NCBI RefSeq assembly: GCF_001921745.1
Contig: NZ_MRYA01000002.1
Coordinates: 124,001 to 188,000, forward strand
Length of the DNA: 64,000 nt
Direction: 5' to 3'
DNA from: Psychrobacter sp. Cmf 22.2
GTDB taxonomy: Bacteria; Pseudomonadota; Gammaproteobacteria; Pseudomonadales; Moraxellaceae
Shown here: positions 59,736 to 64,000 of the stretch, piece after piece
How positions within the stretch are numbered: position 1 is the stretch's first letter
How the letters are laid out: each line of letters begins with the position of its first letter
Notes under the pieces: model-generated
Told to the model about the DNA's origin: nothing
Seen by the model: only the letters and a program-made list of their open reading frames with translations
Databases searched by the model: none
Translations under genes and position numbers: made by a program

Positions 59736-60656
59736 ATGGTTAATAGTGTTCACCCCACAGGACTTTTTGATAATAGTGCAAAAGATTATCAGCATATTAC
59801 TGCCCATCCTTTAGCTTCTGCTATGGGCGCAGAGATTAGAGGCGTAAATTTAAGCGATGTCAGTGACGATGTCATGGCTGAGATCGAAGATGCCCTTTAT
59901 AGACACAAAATGATCTTTTTCAGAGATCAGGAAATAAGCTTTACCGATCATGAAAATCTGATTCTTCAACTTGGTGAGTTCGGGACAGATGCCTATACTA
60001 CTGGTGTTCCTGGTCATCCAAATATTCAACCGCTTATTAAAGAAGCAAGCGTAACTACCAAAAGCGTGTTTGGCAGTGGCTGGCATGTCGATTCAGCTTT
60101 TTTAGAGTGCCCACCTTCTATTGCCATTAATTATGGGGTAGATATACCACCATACGGTGGAGATACGATGTTCGCCAATGCTGTGTTAGCTTATAACTCT
60201 TTAAGCCCAGCAATGCAAGAGATGATAGCGCCACTAAAAGTATGGATGAGTGGTAAAAAAGTCCTTGCCAATATGCAATCAGAAAAGCAATCTCAAGAGT
60301 CAGGTAAAGTAGGCGCCATTGGCAATATCGAGCTTGATTTGAATACCCAGCAAATGCTAGAAGGTTTTTATCATCCAATGGTCAGAACCCATCCCGTGTC
60401 AGGTGAAAAGTCACTGTATGTCGACAAGATTTATGCTTGCGGGATAGAAGGCATGACAGAAGATGAGGCGCGACCTTTGCTTGATTTTTTATCGAGCTTT
60501 GCGACACAAGAGTCTTTTACTTGCCGATTAAGATGGGAAAATAATACCGTTATTATGTGGGATAACAGGATTTGCTTGCATCAAGCTTTTAATGACTATG
60601 ATGGTTATAGACGTGAGATGTATCGTGCGATTGTCATGGGCGAGAGACCAGTATAA
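59736..60656 (+). CDS. TauD/TfdA-family Fe(II)/2-oxoglutarate dioxygenase
   Basis: 306 residues. The family fold opens with HPLASAMGAEIRGVNLS and FFRDQEISFTDHENLI. The facial triad is complete: WHVDSAF gives H117 and D119, and LHQAF gives H282; R293 in YRREMYR is the 2-oxoglutarate-binding arginine. Such enzymes hydroxylate and thereby cleave C-S, C-O or C-N bonds in sulfonates, aryloxyalkanoates or related compounds. Placement before the class II aldolase-type gene and pcaLHG suggests it prepares an aromatic substrate for the protocatechuate route; substrate not identifiable. Confidence 0.87.
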   Translation: MVNSVHPTGLFDNSAKDYQHITAHPLASAMGAEIRGVNLSDVSDDVMAEIEDALYRHKMIFFRDQEISFTDHENLILQLGEFGTDAYTTGVPGHPNIQPLIKEASVTTKSVFGSGWHVDSAFLECPPSIAINYGVDIPPYGGDTMFANAVLAYNSLSPAMQEMIAPLKVWMSGKKVLANMQSEKQSQESGKVGAIGNIELDLNTQQMLEGFYHPMVRTHPVSGEKSLYVDKIYACGIEGMTEDEARPLLDFLSSFATQESFTCRLRWENNTVIMWDNRICLHQAFNDYDGYRREMYRAIVMGERPV

Positions 60657-60682
60657 TAGAATTATAGTAATAGGATTGTATT

Positions 60683-61462
60683 ATGGAAGATATTTTTGCA
60701 TCTACAGTAACCCCGCCAGGCTATAGTGACGTTGAGTGGCAAGCTCGAGTCGAATTGGCGCTGTGCTATAGAATGGTTGATTACTATGGTTGGACGACTC
60801 AAGTCTACAATCATATTTCTTATAGGATACCCGGTACTGATCATTTACTTATTAATGCTTTTGGGCTGCTATATAGTGAAATAAAACCGTCAAACTTAGT
60901 CAAAATTGACTTTGATGGAAATAAGGTCGACGACTCACCTTATCCTATCAATCAGGCAGGCAATGTGATTCATACTGCGCTTCATAAGGGTAGGCCGGAT
61001 GTACACTGTGTTATGCATACTCACAATACTGATATCCAAGCGGTAAGCGCATTAAAGTGCGGTTTTATGCCTTTATACCAAGAAGCGTTTATGTTCTACG
61101 ATCGAATTGGTTATCACAATTTTGAAGGTATTGTGTTAGATGAGAGCGAACAGCAACGACTGATAGCTTCACTTGGACCGACCAATCACACTTTGATGCT
61201 GAATAATCATGGGGTTATCACGACTGGACCTGACGTATCTTGGGCATTTATGAGAATGTATCAAATCATTCAAGGATGTCAAGTGCAGTTAAAAGCCATG
61301 GCATCGGGAGGAGAGATGATTCAAGTAAGTGATGATGCTATGAGAAAAACAAGAGAGCAATTTGAAGGTGGTGACGCTCAAGCTGGTGCTGCAGTGAGAT
61401 TGCCTGAATGGCCCGCTTACTATCGCTTGATGAATAGATTGGATCCAAATTGGGATAAGTAA
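60683..61462 (+). CDS. Class II aldolase/adducin-family metalloenzyme
   Basis: 259 residues. Zinc-binding MHTHNTD (H112, H114) and the downstream NNHGVITTG histidine are the class II aldolase site; YNHISYRIPG is the N-terminal family motif. Members include sugar-phosphate aldolases, and some act as decarboxylases of aromatic acids such as dihydroxyphthalates. The 26-bp gap to the TauD-type gene and 36-bp gap to pcaL make it part of the catabolic operon, so a decarboxylase or retro-aldolase on an aromatic intermediate is plausible. This is inference; the conserved residues do not settle the reaction. Confidence 0.82.
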   Translation: MEDIFASTVTPPGYSDVEWQARVELALCYRMVDYYGWTTQVYNHISYRIPGTDHLLINAFGLLYSEIKPSNLVKIDFDGNKVDDSPYPINQAGNVIHTALHKGRPDVHCVMHTHNTDIQAVSALKCGFMPLYQEAFMFYDRIGYHNFEGIVLDESEQQRLIASLGPTNHTLMLNNHGVITTGPDVSWAFMRMYQIIQGCQVQLKAMASGGEMIQVSDDAMRKTREQFEGGDAQAGAAVRLPEWPAYYRLMNRLDPNWDK

Positions 61463-61498
61463 TCGCTCTTTGAAAGTTACACGCGCAGGAGAACAAGC

Positions 61499-62671
61499 AT
61501 GGCATTTTTTGCAACCGACGTACACCTTATCGCTTATCAAGATAGTGGTGAGGCTTATCTACCAGCATTATTTATGGCGCATCCACTTGGGATGAGTCGT
61601 GACGTCTGGGATAAACTCTGTGACCAATTACACGGACACTATCGTTGTATCCGCTGGGACTTACCGGGACACGGTCGTAGTGGGGTCGCAGCAGATGATG
61701 TCTCTGCAGAAGTGCTGGCTTACGATGTACTTGCCTTAGCCGATACGCTAGAGATTGAGAGCTTTAGTTTTATCGGTACATCGATTGGCGGTGTCATCGG
61801 TCAAAGCTTATGTCAGATAGCACCTGAGCGCTTAGAGCAAGTATGGTTAACCAACACTGGTGCTGTCATCGGTACTAAAGAAGCTTGGGCCGAACGTGCC
61901 AAAAATGTCCGTCATTTAGGCTTGGCTGAGATGGCTGAAGGCATCGTGACACGTTGGTTCGCTCCAAGCTATGCTAAACAATACCCCGAAACGCTACAAG
62001 GCTGGCAAGTACAATTGTTACGCAGCGATGATGAGAGCTATGCCAAGCTTTGTGAAGCATTGGCACAAGTCGATAACCGCGACAAACTAGCAAGCTATGC
62101 TAAAAGTGTTGCCTTACTTGCTGGTTCGGAGGATGTGTCGACCCCTCCTGCTACTTTAGAAGCATTACAGACGGCTTTTCCTGATGCCCACTTAACCGTA
62201 TTTGCAGGGGTGGGGCATGTGCCGTCAGTTGAGGCACCAAGTCAGCTAGTCGACTATATTCAAACCAATGCTGCTCGTGCGACCGTCGGTCAAACAGGTG
62301 TCAGCTATGAGCAAGGGCTTGTACAACGTAAACGCATTCTTGGGGACGCTCATGTCGAAAGAGCGTCTAAGAATGCCACGACGCTAGACAGTCCGTTTCA
62401 ACAGTTTATTACTCGTAATGCATGGGGCGAGCTATGGGGAGATCCCAGTTTGACTTTTCAGCAGCGTAGTATGATTACGACCGCTATATTAGCAGCACTA
62501 GGGCGCGATGGTGAATTGGGATTGCATTTACGCACAGCGCAGCGTTTGGGTATTACCGAAGCTCAGTTGCGTCAAGTACTGATGCATGTGTCTATCTATG
62601 CTGGTGTACCAGCGGCCAATCATGCGTTTTCTTTAGCTAAAGAAAATGGCTGGGGTGATGCAATATCCTAA
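61499..62671 (+). CDS. pcaL: Fused 3-oxoadipate enol-lactonase / 4-carboxymuconolactone decarboxylase
   Basis: 390 residues in two domains. Residues about 1-265 are an alpha/beta hydrolase (PcaD) with nucleophile elbow FIGTSIGGVIG (S95), the acid region AGSEDVSTPP and the histidine in GVGHVPSVEAP. Residues about 285-390 are a carboxymuconolactone decarboxylase (PcaC) with AWGELWGDPSLTFQQRSMITTAILAALGRDGELGLH, GITEAQLRQVLMHVSIYAGVPAANHAFSLAKE. The order of domains matches PcaL fusions known best from Actinobacteria. It catalyses the two steps after PcaB, and sits directly before pcaH. RBS AGGAGAAC precedes the ATG. Confidence 0.93.
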   Translation: MAFFATDVHLIAYQDSGEAYLPALFMAHPLGMSRDVWDKLCDQLHGHYRCIRWDLPGHGRSGVAADDVSAEVLAYDVLALADTLEIESFSFIGTSIGGVIGQSLCQIAPERLEQVWLTNTGAVIGTKEAWAERAKNVRHLGLAEMAEGIVTRWFAPSYAKQYPETLQGWQVQLLRSDDESYAKLCEALAQVDNRDKLASYAKSVALLAGSEDVSTPPATLEALQTAFPDAHLTVFAGVGHVPSVEAPSQLVDYIQTNAARATVGQTGVSYEQGLVQRKRILGDAHVERASKNATTLDSPFQQFITRNAWGELWGDPSLTFQQRSMITTAILAALGRDGELGLHLRTAQRLGITEAQLRQVLMHVSIYAGVPAANHAFSLAKENGWGDAIS

Positions 62672-62722
62672 TATTAAAATATTCAATGCTCTAAGCCTTT
62701 TATAAAAATGGAGATACTCCTA

Positions 62723-63451
62723 ATGAGTCAAAACTATCCTTATTTTGTCGCGCGCGACCGTGCATGGCAACCTGCACAGTATACACCAGGTTATAAAACC
62801 TCAGTTTCTCGTTCTCCGCGTCAAGCATTAGTTAGTATTCAAAATGCCAGCCCCTCAGAGCGCAGTGGTCCTGTCTTTCATAACTTAGACATGGGTCAAC
62901 ATGATAATGATTTATTGATGAATTTTCGTACAGAAGGCTCACAAGCAGGCTTACCTATTGGTGAGCGTATTGTAGTACATGGTCGTGTGATTGATCAGTT
63001 TGGCAAGCCAGTTCCCAATACACTAGTTGAGATGTGGCAAGCCAATGCTGGGGGCCGTTATCGTCATAAAAAGGACAGCTACCTTGCACCTCTTGATCCA
63101 AATTTTGGCGGGGTCGGCCGTTGTATGACAGATGCTGATGGTCGCTATCGTTTTCGTACAGTGCGACCTGGTCCTTATCCTTGGCCAAACGGTATTAACA
63201 CCTGGCGTCCTGCGCATATTCACGTCTCAGTCATGGGACCGTCGATCTCGACTCGCTTAATTACTCAAATGTACTTTGAAGGTGATCCATTGGTTCCACT
63301 GTGCCCAATCGTACAGGTATTAAAAGACCCAGAAGCGGTAGAAACGATGATTGCGCGCTTGGATATGGCTATGAGCAAACCGATGGACTACCTAGCGTAT
63401 CGTTTCGATGTGGTCGTTCGCGGCGCATTACAAACCTATTTTGAGGAGTAA
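62723..63451 (+). CDS. pcaH: Protocatechuate 3,4-dioxygenase beta subunit
   Basis: 242 residues from the ATG at 62723, nine bases after GGAG; ATG at 62708 overlaps that RBS. Intradiol dioxygenase with all four expected non-haem Fe(III) ligands: the tyrosine in GRYRHKKDS, the tyrosine in GPYPW 39 residues later, and both histidines of HIHVS. Also [25 protein letters not shown]. Forms the catalytic complex with PcaG, whose gene begins three bases downstream. Converts protocatechuate to 3-carboxy-cis,cis-muconate, the PcaB substrate. Confidence 0.96.
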   Translation: MSQNYPYFVARDRAWQPAQYTPGYKTSVSRSPRQALVSIQNASPSERSGPVFHNLDMGQHDNDLLMNFRTEGSQAGLPIGERIVVHGRVIDQFGKPVPNTLVEMWQANAGGRYRHKKDSYLAPLDPNFGGVGRCMTDADGRYRFRTVRPGPYPWPNGINTWRPAHIHVSVMGPSISTRLITQMYFEGDPLVPLCPIVQVLKDPEAVETMIARLDMAMSKPMDYLAYRFDVVVRGALQTYFEE

Positions 63452-63454
63452 AAC

Positions 63455-64000
63455 ATGTATAGCCAATACAAATCACAAGACGAGACGGGTTTACTGCGTG
63501 AAACAGCCTCACAAACGGCAGGGCCTTTCGTCCATATCGGGTTAGCGTTAGAGATTGCAGGCTTTGAGTCAAGATCAGACGAGATATGGCAGGATTTGGC
63601 TAAAGAAAATGCCGAGGGTGAGCATATCGAACTGGTTGGCTCTGTATATGATGGCAATGGTGACTTAGTACATGACGCCTTAATTGAGATTTGGCAAGCT
63701 GATAGCCACGGTAACTATGTTGCTGATTTTGATAATAAAAAACCCTTTAGCGGTTTCGGTCGTAGTGCCTGTGCGATGGATGGTGACTTTTATTTTAATA
63801 CGATTAAACCTGGGCAAGTAGATTTCGACGGTAAATCAATGGCGCCTCATATCAATATTGCTATTTTTGCACGTGGTATCAATCTTCATTTGCAGACCAG
63901 AGCGTACTTTGATGACGAAGAGACTGCTAATGAAGATTGTCCAATCTTAAACAGAGTCCCGTCGCCTGTACGCCGCAAAACGCTGATAGCAGTAAAAGAG
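63455..64000 (+). CDS. pcaG: Protocatechuate 3,4-dioxygenase alpha subunit (partial, runs off the window)
   Basis: 182 codons are visible from the ATG at 63455, preceded by GAGGAG; the frame stays open to the end. TASQTAGPFVHIGLALE near the N-terminus, LVGSVYDGNGDLVHDALIEIWQADSHG and GFGRSACAMDGDFYFNTIKPG are typical of PcaG, with APHINIAIFARGINLHLQTRAYFDDE near the end. The alpha subunit lacks the iron ligands and completes the active site of PcaH. Only the C-terminal few residues are missing from the window. Confidence 0.95.
   Translation, partial: MYSQYKSQDETGLLRETASQTAGPFVHIGLALEIAGFESRSDEIWQDLAKENAEGEHIELVGSVYDGNGDLVHDALIEIWQADSHGNYVADFDNKKPFSGFGRSACAMDGDFYFNTIKPGQVDFDGKSMAPHINIAIFARGINLHLQTRAYFDDEETANEDCPILNRVPSPVRRKTLIAVKE

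Noticed and set aside
1..64000. CRISPR arrays, insertion sequences and prophage genes
   Set aside because: No regularly spaced repeats with spacers, transposase or phage structural genes were found on reading through.

Overview
The window looks like chromosomal DNA of a Moraxellaceae gammaproteobacterium, most likely Psychrobacter. This is an inference from gene content, protein style and moderate-to-low GC; no rRNA or marker phylogeny is available here. It opens inside hpd and closes inside pcaG, so both edge genes are partial. Most of it is aromatic and amino-acid catabolism, interrupted by a defence-like SMC operon and an accessory block ending at a tRNA-Gly.

1-10 kb: phenylalanine/tyrosine catabolism. 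It holds hpd (3' part), phhA, phhB, an NhaC-type carrier, a DUF421 membrane protein, fahA, a VOC metalloprotein, an orphan TRAP binding lipoprotein, an IclR regulator and maiA. No cupin-type homogentisate dioxygenase (hmgA) is present; the VOC protein sits where that step is missing. 10-18.7 kb: a LysR regulator, hglS, amaB, a second NhaC-type carrier and amaA form a pipecolate/D-lysine to 2-hydroxyglutarate route, followed by a CitE-like lyase. 18.8-22.5 kb: a leftward set (GST, YghU-type GST, TetR) and an MFS exporter, tied together by copies of a TGAACG-NN-CGTTCA operator.

22.9-28.8 kb: a four-gene SMC operon resembling Wadjet (JetABCD) or MksBEFG plasmid-defence condensins. Its order is unusual (TOPRIM protein, SMC, kleisin-like, KITE-like) and the TOPRIM protein is short. 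28.9-38.2 kb: a SotB-like exporter, a small unknown gene, a four-gene operon (acyl-CoA dehydrogenase-like, PIG-L deacetylase, SAM methyltransferase, GT2) with unknown product, otsBA for trehalose, and another GST.

38.3-50.7 kb: accessory block. It holds a solitary NADAR (DarT1-type antitoxin) gene, rluF, a small parvulin, a truncated solitary HicB, a degenerate copy of the NADAR promoter/start region, and a two-gene leftward operon. That operon encodes an unrecognised 817-residue protein and a 1944-residue RHS protein whose C-terminus looks like a GIY-YIG nuclease toxin with no visible immunity gene. A strong Fur-box-like site precedes it, and tRNA-Gly(GCC) closes the block.

50.9-64 kb: a 2-keto acid decarboxylase, a Tsx/OmpK-like outer-membrane channel, then the protocatechuate branch: a PcaR/PcaU-type IclR regulator divergent from pcaB, three tandem TRAP binding lipoproteins without membrane subunits, a TauD-type dioxygenase, a class II aldolase-type enzyme, a pcaL fusion (enol-lactonase plus carboxymuconolactone decarboxylase), pcaH and the start of pcaG. 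Together the region would take up aromatic acids and carry them through ring cleavage towards the beta-ketoadipate pathway.
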